Shown here: positions 25,806 to 35,449 of the stretch, one piece after another
How the letters are laid out: each line of letters opens with the position of its first letter
Position numbering within the stretch: the first letter of the stretch is position 1
Assembly (NCBI GenBank): GCA_046350555.1
Contig: JAXMAF010000024.1
Coordinates: 1-64,000 of the forward strand
From: JAXMAF01 sp046350555
GTDB lineage: Bacteria > Planctomycetota > Phycisphaerae > Phycisphaerales > SM1A02
Direction of reading: 5' to 3'
DNA length: 64,000 nt
Program-made: the position numbers and the translations under genes
Notes under the pieces: generated by a model
Told to the model about the DNA's origin: nothing
Seen by the model: only the letters and a program-made list of their open reading frames with translations
Database searches by the model: none

Positions 25806-28800
25806 TCAGTCGTTGCCGAGATCGCACGGCCCCCAACTGCTCAGCAGGATCGAGAGATCGACGCCATCGACGACGCCGTCCTTGTTGATGTCGTAGAACG
25901 AGCCGTCGGGTGCCGGGCCGTAGTTCGAGAGGATGGCGCCGAGGTCGTTGCCATCGACCACGCCGTTGCCATCCGTGTCGGCGGGGCAGAGGATCGGGAC
26001 GGACTGGATCACCGAGACATAGCCGTTGCCGCCGCCGCCCTCGTTGAAGCTGCCGACGAAGACGAGATCGTTCGGCCCGTCGCCGTCGGTGTTCGCGGAG
26101 GTGATCGCCTCCGGAAGCCCGATGAGGTCCTGGGCGTTCTCGATGATCGTGAGCACCGTCTGGCCGCCGAAGGAGTCGTTGCGGAAGATCGTGATGCCCT
26201 GCGTGCCGTCGGCCTTGGTGATGAGCACCGCGATGTCCTCGTCCTTGGCCGTGTCGTTGTCGAAGTCGCCCGCGGCGATCGCCTTGGGGAAGCCGCCGGC
26301 GGGAAGGTCGACGGCGGGGAAGAAGGTGCCGCCGGGCTTGCCGATGAGCACCGAGATCGTTCCCGCGATCGAATTGGCGGTGATGATGTCGGGATATCCG
26401 TCGTGGTTGAGGTCCGAGCTGGTCAGCGCGATGGCGCCATCGCCGACGGCATAGGAGATCGCCTTCTCGAATCCATACCCGCTCTGTCGGAGCGTGTTGA
26501 GATGGATCGTCACGGTCGAGCCCGAGTACGGGATGCCAAAGGTCGCGGCGCCACCGGAATTCACGACCGTGAGGTCGATGTCCTTGTCGTTGTCGAGATC
26601 GATCGGGTCGACCGACGACGGCTGCGGGCCGGCCGAAGCGGCCTCGGGTTCGTTGAAGCCGCCCTTGCCGTCCTCGGTCGCGGTGTTCACGGTGTTGGAC
26701 GTCGGGTCGACCCAGACCAGGTCCGGCTTGCCGTCGCCGTCGAGGTCGGCGGCGCGCACGCCGCGCGGACGACCGCCGACGGAGAGGATCTGGCCCTGGG
26801 ACAGGCCGCCGACGAGGCCCGCCGTGTTGTTGAGGATGATCTGGAGCGTGCCGTCGCCGGCGTTGCTCACGACGAAGTCGCCGATTCCGTCGCCGGTGAA
26901 GTCGGCGCTGTCCAGGCCGCTTGGATCGGTGCCCAGCCCGATCGAGTCGACGAGCGCGAAGCCGCCGCCCGCGACGCCATCGGCGGCGCCGGTGTTCATG
27001 AGGAGGCTGCCGGTGCCGGGATCGCCCTTGCCCTTGCCGGGAATCGTGACGAAGGCGTCGGGCAGGGCGTCGCCGTCGAAGGCGCCGGCGACGATCTCGT
27101 TCGGCGATCCCTCCAGTTGCACCGGGACGAGTTCCGTGAGGCCCAGCAGCGACTCGAGCTTGTCGACGGTCAGCGTGACGGAGCCGCCGCCACCCTTTCC
27201 GGATCGATCGCTCTTGCCGCCGCCGGTCGTGTTGGTCGCCTTGTAGTAGCGGAACGCGGGCAGCGGACGCGTGAAGATGACCGCGAAGTTGCCGGCGATC
27301 TCGGATCCCTGCACCGCGGTGTATTCGACACCGAGGTTGGGAAGCGTCTGCGGATCGCTCTGTTCGATGAAGAGGCCGCCGCCGAGGGTCGAGAGCCCGT
27401 CGACCGCGACGAGCGTCGTCGGTTCGTTGCCATGCAGGACGCCGGCGACCCGTCCGAAGTCGGTCACGTCGAGCGAACCGACCGAGACGTCGCCGCCATC
27501 CACCCGGAGCCAGCCACCCTGTTGAATTCGAAGCTGTCCGCCGACGACGGCCTGGGCCGCGTCGCGCACCAAGAGCGTCGCGTCGCTGTGGGGCTGTCCC
27601 GCCTCGGGCGGGAGCGGGGCCCAGCCAAGGTCGAGATCGCCTTCGACGTTGAGGAGCGAGCTCTTCCCGGCGATGGTCGTCTTCGTGCGGCTGCCGGCGG
27701 CCGAGCCGAGCGATGCGAAGTTCGCCGCGACCTCGCCACCTTCGAGCACGTCGATGGTGGTGGTGTCGGTCGACGCCTCGAGACCCGCGAAGAGGCCGGC
27801 GCCGGCATCGGCATTCGGCGAGCCTACGACGAGCGCGGCGTCGGATGGGCCGACCGTCATCTGTCCGCCGCGCAGCTCGAGGGCCCCCGCGTCGACGCGC
27901 GTCTCGTCCTGGACGTTCACCTGGCCACCGGGCCATGTGCGCAGCGTGCCGCCGATCCGCACCAGGGCGTTGGGGCCGTTGGTCTGCATGAGGGCGTACC
28001 CGCCCGGCTCGGTCGCGGTGCCGCCCACGGACGCATCGCCGTCGACGATCAGGCTGCTGCCGAGCCCGTCGGTCACGCAGGACGTCTGCCCTTGAACGCC
28101 GGTGCTCAGGGAAAGATCGCCCAGCACCACGCCCAGGGCGCCCTTCGTGAAGTTGAACTCTACGAAGTTGTTCCCGCTGCTGACATCGCCGAGCGCCAGC
28201 AGCAGCGACGAGGGAGAGGTCGACTCCACCGCGGTGCCGACCTTGCCGTCGCCGACGGCCTCGACTCCCATGACGATCGGTCCGGTGATCAGCTCGCCGA
28301 AGTTGTCGATGTGACCGGTGCCCGCCTCGCCGACGATAAGCGTCCCCGTGGTCTGGAGCGATGCATCGCTGTCGATGTGCATGACGCCGACCGACCCGGC
28401 CTCGGCCCCGAGCACGGCGTGCTTGGCGACCATCGAGCCGTTGGAGAGGACCAGCGACACGTCGGACTTCTCGCTGCCGCCCACGACCAGCGACCGGCCG
28501 AGACCGCTCGACGCCGCGTTGTTGAGCCGGAAGAGCCCGCCCTGGATGTCGAGGCTCACCGCGACGCCGCCGTCCGTGAGGATCAATCGATCGTTGACGA
28601 CGAAGCCTCCCGGCATGATCACGGAGGCTGGGACGAAGTTGAAGATCGCCGAATCGAGCGCGCCCGGCACGCCGGAGGGGGACCAGTTGAGCGGGCTGGC
28701 GTAGGTCACGCCGTCGCCATCGCCGAAGGCGCCGACCCAGACGCGGTTGGCCGCGCTCGCGCTTCCGGCCGCGATGAACAGGTCGACCGTGCAGAGCGCA

Positions 28801-28901
28801 AGTGCCGCCAGTCGTGGCGAGCGAAGCGCAGCGCCGCGACGACGACGTGCGGCGAACATCATGGCGAGGCGCGGCGTCGCGCTGCGATCATCGGCGTGCA
28901 T
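25806..28901 (-). CDS. Large secreted FG-GAP/VCBS-repeat protein with C-terminal dockerin-like pair
   Basis: 1031 residues. Signal sequence about 18-50 (LAALALCTVDLFIAAGSASA). The first half is a beta-solenoid-like region of short strands with turns such as LVVGGSEKSDVSLVLSNGS and LIVGEAGTGHIDNFG, as in autotransporter/PEP-type passenger repeats. The second half is FG-GAP-like (DGDALPDAFVTIPGKGKGD, DFTGDGIGDFVVSNAGDG, DLDGDGKPDLVWVDP, DLNHDGYPDIITANS), a calcium-binding beta-propeller. The end has DTDGNGVVDGNDLGAILSNYG and DINKDGVVDGVDLSILLSSWG. ATG at 28901 with GGAG nine bases upstream replaces a longer in-frame start. Adhesion or extracellular binding is inferred. Confidence 0.88.
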   Translation of the reverse strand: MHADDRSATPRLAMMFAARRRRGAALRSPRLAALALCTVDLFIAAGSASAANRVWVGAFGDGDGVTYASPLNWSPSGVPGALDSAIFNFVPASVIMPGGFVVNDRLILTDGGVAVSLDIQGGLFRLNNAASSGLGRSLVVGGSEKSDVSLVLSNGSMVAKHAVLGAEAGSVGVMHIDSDASLQTTGTLIVGEAGTGHIDNFGELITGPIVMGVEAVGDGKVGTAVESTSPSSLLLALGDVSSGNNFVEFNFTKGALGVVLGDLSLSTGVQGQTSCVTDGLGSSLIVDGDASVGGTATEPGGYALMQTNGPNALVRIGGTLRTWPGGQVNVQDETRVDAGALELRGGQMTVGPSDAALVVGSPNADAGAGLFAGLEASTDTTTIDVLEGGEVAANFASLGSAAGSRTKTTIAGKSSLLNVEGDLDLGWAPLPPEAGQPHSDATLLVRDAAQAVVGGQLRIQQGGWLRVDGGDVSVGSLDVTDFGRVAGVLHGNEPTTLVAVDGLSTLGGGLFIEQSDPQTLPNLGVEYTAVQGSEIAGNFAVIFTRPLPAFRYYKATNTTGGGKSDRSGKGGGGSVTLTVDKLESLLGLTELVPVQLEGSPNEIVAGAFDGDALPDAFVTIPGKGKGDPGTGSLLMNTGAADGVAGGGFALVDSIGLGTDPSGLDSADFTGDGIGDFVVSNAGDGTLQIILNNTAGLVGGLSQGQILSVGGRPRGVRAADLDGDGKPDLVWVDPTSNTVNTATEDGKGGFNEPEAASAGPQPSSVDPIDLDNDKDIDLTVVNSGGAATFGIPYSGSTVTIHLNTLRQSGYGFEKAISYAVGDGAIALTSSDLNHDGYPDIITANSIAGTISVLIGKPGGTFFPAVDLPAGGFPKAIAAGDFDNDTAKDEDIAVLITKADGTQGITIFRNDSFGGQTVLTIIENAQDLIGLPEAITSANTDGDGPNDLVFVGSFNEGGGGNGYVSVIQSVPILCPADTDGNGVVDGNDLGAILSNYGPAPDGSFYDINKDGVVDGVDLSILLSSWGPCDLGND

Positions 28902-29168
28902 GTCGATCTTCTCCAAGGGCCGGACTGCTCGAGCCCGTCGGAGGAACCCCGCGCTCCTCCCGTCTCTGGCTCTCGTTTCGCTTCGCCCGAAGCGAGCGGC
29001 CATCGTACCGTGCGTGCTACGTCGGCATCAGTAGAATCAGCCGTTCGGCGACGTTTGGAGTCCTCGGGTGGTCCGGTAGGTTGAGCGACCGCCCGTTTCG
29101 CTCCCGATGCTGCGCAGGACTCGCCTCGTCGTCCCTCTGGGCTGCCGCATGGCCGGCCCCAACCTCTC

Positions 29169-31994
29169 GTGCGGCCCGACCAGCCACCATCACCGCGTCC
29201 CTACCTCGATGCGCCGACGGCGCCCGGGGCCGCGATCCCGCCTGCGGGCCGGGCCGCGCCGTTCGTTCCGGGCGGCATCGCGGCCTCGGACGACGCGACG
29301 AGCATGACCGGTGCGCCGGACCCGTCCAGCGCATCCGGCTCGGCCACGTTCACGGACGACATTCGCACCTCCGAGCCGGTTCCCGAATCGATCGGTCCGT
29401 ATCGGATCATCCGCCAGATCGGCCAGGGCGGCATGGGCGCGGTCTACCTCGCGACGCGGGCCGAGCAGGATCCGCCGCGCCCGCTCGCGCTCAAGATCAT
29501 GCGCGCCGGCTTCACGGCCGAGGAACTGGTCATGCGCTTCCGGCGCGAGCGCTCCGTGCTCGCGGCGCTCGACCATCCCAACATCGCGAAGCTCTTCGAC
29601 GCCGGCGAGACCGATCGCGGCGAGCCCTACTTCGTGATGGAGTACGTCGACGGCCAGTCGCTCGACGAGTACTGCGACTCGCGCCGGCTGACGGTGCGCG
29701 AGCGGCTCGATCTCTATCGACAGGTCTGCGCCGCGGTCCACCACGCGCACACCAACCTCGTCGTCCATCGCGACATCAAGCCGAAGAACATCCTCGTGAC
29801 CGCCGACGGCGTGCCGAAGCTGCTCGACTTCGGCATCGCCAAGCTCATCAGTCACACGGGCGGCTCGGGGCCGGACCTTCCGACCGCGCCGGAAGTGCGG
29901 GCGATGACGCCCGAGTACGCGTCGCCCGAACAGATCCGCGGGCTTCCCGTCTCGACCGGCAGCGACATCTACTCGCTGGGCGTGGTGCTGTACGAGCTGC
30001 TCAGCGGCCACCGGCCGTACCGCTTCATGACCCGCGCCCTGCGCGAGGTCGAGCGCACCGTCTGCGAGGCCGACCCGCCGCGACCGAGCACGCGCGTGAC
30101 GGAGACCGAGCAGGCCGTCGGCGTCGACGAACTGGGCAACGTCGTGACGACGGGCAAGCCGATCGCCGCCGAGGAGGTCGCGAAGGCGCGCGGCGAGTCG
30201 ACGGCGAAGCTCCGGCGACAGCTCTCGCGCGACGTCGACAACATCGTGCTCATGGCGATGCGCAAGGAGCCGCAGCGGCGCTATCCGTCGGCCGAGGCGC
30301 TCTCGGAGGACATCCGCCGGTACCTCGAAGGCCATCCGGTCCTCGCCGCGCCGGACAGCGTGCGGTATCGGGCATGGAAGTTCGTCACGCGCAACCGCGC
30401 CGGCGTGGCCGCGGCGATCACCGTCGCGGTGACGCTCGTCGTCGCGTCGGCGGCGTTCGCATGGCAGGCCAATGTCGCCGGCCGCGAACGCGACGAGGCC
30501 GACCGCCAGCGCGACATCGCCGACCGCCAGCGCGCCGAGGCGGTGGTGCAGCGCGATCGCGCGGATCGCCGCTTCAGCGAGCTTCGGTCGCTCGCGAAGG
30601 TCTTCCTCTTCGACGTCCACGACGCCATCCTGCGGCTGGAGGGCTCGACCGCGGCGCGGCAGCTCCTGGTGACGCAGGGACTCAAGTACCTCGATGGCCT
30701 GCGCGAGGAGGCGGGCGGCGACGTGACGCTGCTCGAGGAGGTCGCGCAGGGCTACCAGCGGCTCGGCGACGTCCAGGGCGGCATGCGCGCCGGCAACCTC
30801 GGCGACACGGCGGGAGCCTTGACGAGCTATCGGCATGGGCGCTCGATCCTGCTCGACCTGCTGCGGGACGACGTCGCCCGGGATGCCGCGGACGACGAGC
30901 GGCTGCGGACGCGGCTGGCGGCGACCTCGCTGGGCGTCGCCGACATGCTGCGCCGGCAGGGCGACGTGAACGAGGCGGCCGAGCTCTACCGCGAGGCGGT
31001 GCGCCTCTACGAGCCGATCGTCGCGGCGCGCCCCGACGACGCGGCCGCGCAGCGGGCGCTCGCGATGGCCCTCCAGAGCGAGGCCGACCTGATGCTGAAG
31101 GCCGGCGACGTGGAGGGCGCGGCACCGATCTACGACCGTTCGGTGAAGATCCGCCGGGCGCTGCTCGAGGCGAATCCCAAGGACGTCGAGCTGCGGCGGA
31201 CGCTGGCGACGGCGGTGTTGCGCCTGGGACGGATCGCGGAGGGCCGAGGCGACTTCGACCTCGCCCTGCGCCACTACCGCGACAACGTCGAGATCCGCAC
31301 GGCGCTCGCGGACGAGCAGCCGGGCGACGCCCGGCTTCAGCGCGACGTCGCGGGCGCCCGTCGCACGCTGGGAGAACTGCTGCGCACCACGAACCAGCTC
31401 GACGAGGCGCTGGTGGAGCACACCGCCGCCTTCAAGGTCTTCGAGCGGCTCTCCCTGGCCGACGCCAAGAACGCGCGGGCGCGGCTCGACTACGCGCTGG
31501 CGAGCGAATCGCTCGGTCGCACGCTGCTCGAGCGCAACGACATCGTTGGTGCGCGGGCCAACCTCGCGAAGGCGTGCGACCTCGCGGAGGAGCTGCACAA
31601 GAAGGATCCCGCCGACATCTTCGCGCTCCAGTGCGGGGCGTCGTCGCACGAGCACCTGGCGCGCGTGCTGCGCTTCGAGGTGCCCGAGGAGGCGATCGTG
31701 CACCAGCGCCGGGCGCTCGAGCTGCGGCGCGAGATCGTCCGCGCCGATCCGAACGGATCGGCCGAGAGCGAGGACACCGGCCAGCGGGCGCGGGTCGAGG
31801 TCCTGCGCGTGATTCACGCGCTTGGATTCATGCTGCTCGAGATCGGCGACATCGACGGCGCACGGGAGACGCTGGAGAGCGCGCTCGCCGAATACGACGC
31901 CGTCGACAAGCTCTCGCCGCTCGACGAGGTGTTGCGCTCGGAGCGGCAGCAGATCAAGGACGCGATCGAGTCGATCGACGGTCCGCCGACCTGA
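29169..31994 (+). CDS. Ser/Thr protein kinase with membrane helix and TPR C-terminus
   Basis: 941 residues from GTG 29169; ATG 29304 is a credible alternative because the first 45 residues are Pro/Ala-rich. Kinase domain about 75-370: IGQGGMGAVYLA loop, ALKIM with the ATP lysine, VVHRDIKPKNILV, DFGIAKLIS, SPEQIRG. Then helix AGVAAAITVAVTLVVASAAFAW near 412-433, a coiled, charged stretch with repeated RQRDIADRQR units, and TPR-like repeats to the end (AAELYREAVRLYEPIVAARP; DVEGAAPIYDRSVKIRRALLEANP). Same design as the 9.7-13.2 kb kinase but lacking its N-terminal helical motif. It lies 67 bases upstream of rsmH and might share its transcript. Confidence 0.93.
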   Translation: MRPDQPPSPRPYLDAPTAPGAAIPPAGRAAPFVPGGIAASDDATSMTGAPDPSSASGSATFTDDIRTSEPVPESIGPYRIIRQIGQGGMGAVYLATRAEQDPPRPLALKIMRAGFTAEELVMRFRRERSVLAALDHPNIAKLFDAGETDRGEPYFVMEYVDGQSLDEYCDSRRLTVRERLDLYRQVCAAVHHAHTNLVVHRDIKPKNILVTADGVPKLLDFGIAKLISHTGGSGPDLPTAPEVRAMTPEYASPEQIRGLPVSTGSDIYSLGVVLYELLSGHRPYRFMTRALREVERTVCEADPPRPSTRVTETEQAVGVDELGNVVTTGKPIAAEEVAKARGESTAKLRRQLSRDVDNIVLMAMRKEPQRRYPSAEALSEDIRRYLEGHPVLAAPDSVRYRAWKFVTRNRAGVAAAITVAVTLVVASAAFAWQANVAGRERDEADRQRDIADRQRAEAVVQRDRADRRFSELRSLAKVFLFDVHDAILRLEGSTAARQLLVTQGLKYLDGLREEAGGDVTLLEEVAQGYQRLGDVQGGMRAGNLGDTAGALTSYRHGRSILLDLLRDDVARDAADDERLRTRLAATSLGVADMLRRQGDVNEAAELYREAVRLYEPIVAARPDDAAAQRALAMALQSEADLMLKAGDVEGAAPIYDRSVKIRRALLEANPKDVELRRTLATAVLRLGRIAEGRGDFDLALRHYRDNVEIRTALADEQPGDARLQRDVAGARRTLGELLRTTNQLDEALVEHTAAFKVFERLSLADAKNARARLDYALASESLGRTLLERNDIVGARANLAKACDLAEELHKKDPADIFALQCGASSHEHLARVLRFEVPEEAIVHQRRALELRREIVRADPNGSAESEDTGQRARVEVLRVIHALGFMLLEIGDIDGARETLESALAEYDAVDKLSPLDEVLRSERQQIKDAIESIDGPPT

Positions 31995-32061
31995 CGCGGA
32001 TTCCGCCCGATTCCCCGGGGCGTTCCCTCCGTCGGCCATCCCCGCGCCGAAGCGGCCTGCG

Positions 32062-33240
32062 ATGCCCGAACCCGCCGCCCGTCCCCACGCCGTCCAAACC
32101 GCGTTGACCTCGCCCGGCCACATTCCCGTCCTGCCTTCCGAGGTGCTTGCGGCGCTCGGGCCCCGCGCCGGCGGGACGGTCGTCGACTGCACCGTGGGGC
32201 GCGGCGGCCATGCCGCTGCCATCGCACGCGCCCTCGGGCCCAACGGCGTCGTCGTCGGTGTCGACCTCGACGGGGAGAACCTTCGCTTCGCCGCCGGGCG
32301 CGTGACCGAGTTGGGCGCCGCCCGCTTCGTGGGAATCCACGCCAGCTTCGCCGACGCCCCGGCACGGCTGCGCGAGCTCGGACTCCGCGCCGACGGCGTC
32401 CTCGCCGATCTCGGGTTCTCGTCCACCCAGATCGACGATCCGCAGCGCGGCCTGAGCTTCGCGGGCGACGGTCCGCTCGACATGCGCTACGACCGCTCGC
32501 GCGGCCGCACCGCCGCGGAGTTGCTCGCGAAGCTGAGCGAGCGCGAGCTCTGCGATCTCATCCGCAAGCTCGGGGAGGACCCCTTGGCGCCCAGGATCGC
32601 GCACCGGATCGTGCAGCTCCGTCGCACGGCGCCGCTGCGCACCACGCGCGAGCTCGCCGAGCTGGTGCGATCGGTGTACGGTGCGCGCGCCCGCCAGTCG
32701 CGGCTGCATCCGGCCACGCGCACCTTCATGGCCCTCCGCATCGCCGTCAACGACGAGCTGAACGCCCTCGCGGCACTCCTGCGCGAGGTCGTCGCGGCGG
32801 CGGAGGCGCTCGCCTCCCACGACGCGGCGATTGACGACGCCCCGCCCGTCTCGCCCGTCTCGGCGATGCGCCGCGCCGCTGCCTGTGCATCCGACGCCCA
32901 GGCCGGCGCGGGGTGGCTCAAGCCCGGTGCGCGTGTCGCGATCATCGCGTTTCACTCGCTCGAAGACCGTCTGGTGAAGCACGCCTTCGCCGACCTCGTC
33001 GCCCGCGGGCTCGCCACGCGCGTCACCCACAAGCCGGTCATGGCCGGCGACGCCGAGCTTGCGGGAAACCCTCGGGCGCGCCCCGCGAAGCTCCGCGCCA
33101 TCGCGATCGGGCCGGTCGATGCGATCCGGCATGGGCGAGCGGGAGACGGACCTGCGGACGAGCGCGACGACGATGTCGACGATCGCGTCGAGAGCGCGAT
33201 GGACTCGAACCGCGCCGAGCGCGCCGAGATCGATGAATGA
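32062..33240 (+). CDS. rsmH: 16S rRNA (cytosine-1402-N4)-methyltransferase RsmH (MraW)
   Basis: 392 residues against about 310 typical. Methylates C1402 in the ribosomal P site; traditionally second gene of the dcw cluster. HIPVLPSEVLAAL at the start, SAM motif VVDCTVGRGGHAAAIARAL, VLADLGFSSTQIDDPQRGLSF, and FHSLEDRLVKHAF near the end are all classical. Extra length is an Ala-rich insertion (about 255-285) and an acidic C-terminal tail. ATG 32062 gives a short leader before the conserved HIPVL. No mraZ is present upstream. Confidence 0.96.
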   Translation: MPEPAARPHAVQTALTSPGHIPVLPSEVLAALGPRAGGTVVDCTVGRGGHAAAIARALGPNGVVVGVDLDGENLRFAAGRVTELGAARFVGIHASFADAPARLRELGLRADGVLADLGFSSTQIDDPQRGLSFAGDGPLDMRYDRSRGRTAAELLAKLSERELCDLIRKLGEDPLAPRIAHRIVQLRRTAPLRTTRELAELVRSVYGARARQSRLHPATRTFMALRIAVNDELNALAALLREVVAAAEALASHDAAIDDAPPVSPVSAMRRAAACASDAQAGAGWLKPGARVAIIAFHSLEDRLVKHAFADLVARGLATRVTHKPVMAGDAELAGNPRARPAKLRAIAIGPVDAIRHGRAGDGPADERDDDVDDRVESAMDSNRAERAEIDE

Positions 33241-33763
33241 ACCTCATGCGAGCGGCGCGCGGCCATCGTCGCGCATGGTCCCGATGGCCAACAATCCGAA
33301 CATCATCCGAACGGATCGGGAGGCGCGAGCGTGCGCGGCGCGGGTGACCGCGCGCGGTGGCGCGATCGGCGCGGAGACCGTCGGTGAGACGCGGATCGCT
33401 CCGTCGGGCCTTCGAGGCGACGCGGTTCGGCGAACGCCTCGCGAACGACGCTTCCGAGGCGAGCCGCCACCCCCAAAGAGTGCGAGTGCCAGCCCGACCG
33501 GGCCGATACAGATGATGCGAGAATCGGTCCAGACCGCCGGGCACCGTCGCAGTGGTGAAGGCGACCGACGATGGGTCGTCGGGACGCGGGACGGCTGACG
33601 GCGGCCTGGGTGCCCGATTGGCGCGGGGCGCACGCGTGCGCTCGGCATCGGCCTCGGGTTTCAACCGCACGCGGTGGGCGCGTGTCGGAGAAGACGGACG
33701 ACGGACAATCATCACAATGGCGGCGGCGCAGCAGGGCTGACCGTCACGCAAGGATGCGAAGCC
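33241..33763. other. 523-base gap, no convincing gene
   Basis: Short frames exist on both strands but have no ribosome binding site or recognisable motif. The last 40 bases carry the leader of the LysM gene. A very GC-rich patch (33330-33480) has several small inverted repeats but no single strong structure. Confidence 0.5.
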
Positions 33764-34594
33764 ATGACGCGAGAGAACAAGTTGGCGCTGGTGGTGGGGT
33801 TCGGGTTGGTGCTCTTCGTGGGCATCCTCGTCTCCGATCACTACTCGGCAATCAACCGCAAGCCAGGCGCCGATCTGCACGATCCCAACGCGGTCGCGCA
33901 GGCGCAGCCTGTGCGCAAGATCGACGACATCACGAGGCGGCCGCCGATTGCGATGGGCACGCCCGCGGCGCCGGTCGCCCCCGAGCCGACCGTCGTCGCC
34001 CGCGACCCGGGCGCGATCGCTCCGGACGGAAGCAGGGGCGTGCATGTTCCCGCTGGCCCGTCGGATCCGCGGCCTGAGGACGTCGTCGCGAACGGACGCG
34101 GCTCGTCGAGCGGCCCGGCCGGTGGCATCGTCGATCCGCTTCGGAGCGCACCGATCCATGTGGTGAAGAAGGGCGAGACGCTCTACGGCATCGCCCGCGA
34201 GCAGCTCGGCAACGGCGATCGCTGGAAGGAGATCCTCGAGGTCAACAAGCTCAAGGACGCCCGGGCGCTCGCCGAGGGGATGAAGCTCACGATGCCGGCG
34301 ACCGTGTCGGTGCAGGCTCCGGAGGCGCTCGCCAAGCCGGTGGTCGCGATGAACGATCGCGCCGGCGGAGTCGGCGCCCGTGCGGACGACGCCAAGGTCC
34401 GCGAGCACACCGTCAAGGACGGCGAGACGCTCTCGAGCATCGCACAGAAGTTGCTCGGCACGACCAGCCGGTGGCAGGAGCTCTACCAACTCAACAAGGA
34501 TCGGATCAAGAACCCCGACGACGTCTCGCCCGGCACCGTGCTGAAGCTGCCCGAGCCTGCGACCAACAAACCGCGCGGCGCCGCCCGCGCCTAG
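33764..34594 (+). CDS. Membrane-anchored protein with two LysM domains
   Basis: 276 residues. One N-terminal transmembrane helix (LALVVGFGLVLFVGILVSD, about 7-25), a Pro/Ala-rich linker of about 100 residues, then two LysM peptidoglycan-binding domains at about 131-178 (HVVKKGETLYGIAREQLGN) and 214-263 (HTVKDGETLSSIAQKLLGT). ATG at 33764 has AAGGA nine bases upstream. It stands inside a division cluster, between rsmH and ftsL, where no LysM gene is usual; a link to septal wall synthesis is inferred from that position. Confidence 0.92.
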   Translation: MTRENKLALVVGFGLVLFVGILVSDHYSAINRKPGADLHDPNAVAQAQPVRKIDDITRRPPIAMGTPAAPVAPEPTVVARDPGAIAPDGSRGVHVPAGPSDPRPEDVVANGRGSSSGPAGGIVDPLRSAPIHVVKKGETLYGIAREQLGNGDRWKEILEVNKLKDARALAEGMKLTMPATVSVQAPEALAKPVVAMNDRAGGVGARADDAKVREHTVKDGETLSSIAQKLLGTTSRWQELYQLNKDRIKNPDDVSPGTVLKLPEPATNKPRGAARA

Positions 34595-34679
34595 CGCCAA
34601 CGGCGCGAGGAAGTGGTGCCCGACGAGAGAGGTCGCGCGCACAACCATCGCAGGCCAGAGCCCTGCACCACAACCAATG

Positions 34680-34996
34680 CGTCCGCGCAGCCCGCCGGGC
34701 TCTGCCCGGCGCGGCGTAAGCAAGCGAGTGTCGGCCCGGAGAGCGCTACCGAGCGCTCAAACGAGTTCAAGCGTCCGCGCAGCCCGCCGGGCTCTGCCCG
34801 GCGCGGCGTAAGCAAGCGAGTGTGCGCCCGGAGGGCGCTACGGAGCGCTCAAACTAGTCCCGGCGTACGAAAGCGAGTGTCGGCCCGGACGGGCCGAACG
34901 GAGCGAGAGAACCGTCCGCGCAGCCCGCCGGGCTTTGCCCGGCGCGGCGTACGAAAGCGAGTGTCGGCCCGGACGGGCCGAACGGAGCGCAAAAAC
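34680..34996 (+). repeat. Cluster of four REP-like repeats upstream of ftsL
   Basis: Copies at about 34680-34770, 34771-34855, 34859-34912 (truncated on the left) and 34914-34996. Each full copy has CCGCGCAGCCCGCCGGGC, a hairpin GCCGGGC-TCT/TTT-GCCCGGC, GCGGCGTA, AAGCGAGTG and a second hairpin around GGCCCGG. The last copy ends one base before ...AAAAAC-ATG of ftsL, so it forms the leader of that gene. A fifth copy, inverted, follows tuf at 4416. Confidence 0.9.
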
Positions 34997-35335
34997 ATGT
35001 TCGGCAAGCTGGCCCTCGTCATCCTCGTCCTCGGAGCGCTCGCCGCGGCGTTGCTTGTGGATCGTCAACAGCGGATCGATCTCGCGGCGGAGATGTCGCG
35101 CACGCACGGCCGGCTGCGCCAGCACGAGCAGGCGCTCTGGCGCCTGCGCGGCGACGTGGCCCATCGCACGCGTCCCGCGGAGATCCGCGCCGCGATCGAG
35201 CGGCTCGGCGTGAAGTTCGTCCCGATTCCCGATCGGCTGGACCGATCCCGCGCCCAGGCGCCGGCGTCGCTGGCGCAGAACGCGGTCCGTGCTCCGGTCC
35301 CCTCGCCGGGCGCGCCTCGCCTTGGAGGCGATTGA
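34997..35335 (+). CDS. ftsL: FtsL-like small cell-division membrane protein
   Basis: 112 residues. One N-terminal transmembrane helix (LALVILVLGALAAALLVD, about 5-22) followed by a coiled-coil-like stretch (RQQRIDLAAEMSRTHGRLRQHEQALWRLRGDVAHRT) and a Pro/Ala tail. FtsL proteins are poorly conserved in sequence but share this size, topology and position between rsmH and ftsI. ATG at 34997 has no clear Shine-Dalgarno; the leader is an A-rich stretch attached to a REP copy. The symbol rests on topology and location. Confidence 0.75.
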   Translation: MFGKLALVILVLGALAAALLVDRQQRIDLAAEMSRTHGRLRQHEQALWRLRGDVAHRTRPAEIRAAIERLGVKFVPIPDRLDRSRAQAPASLAQNAVRAPVPSPGAPRLGGD

Positions 35336-35449
35336 TCGATGGATGCCGACGGCGCGTCGGCCATGCAGGCGCCGCGCCGGAGCCGCCGACCCGGCCGGGA
35401 CAGGTCCACTCGTCCAGGCCTTCGACTCCTCGCTTCCGAACCGCCAACC

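Noticed and set aside
33244..33648. A 134-codon minus-strand frame with a short hydrophobic patch between rsmH and the LysM gene
   Set aside because: Arg/Pro-biased, no ribosome binding site, opposite to the direction of the cluster; evidence is too weak to call a gene.
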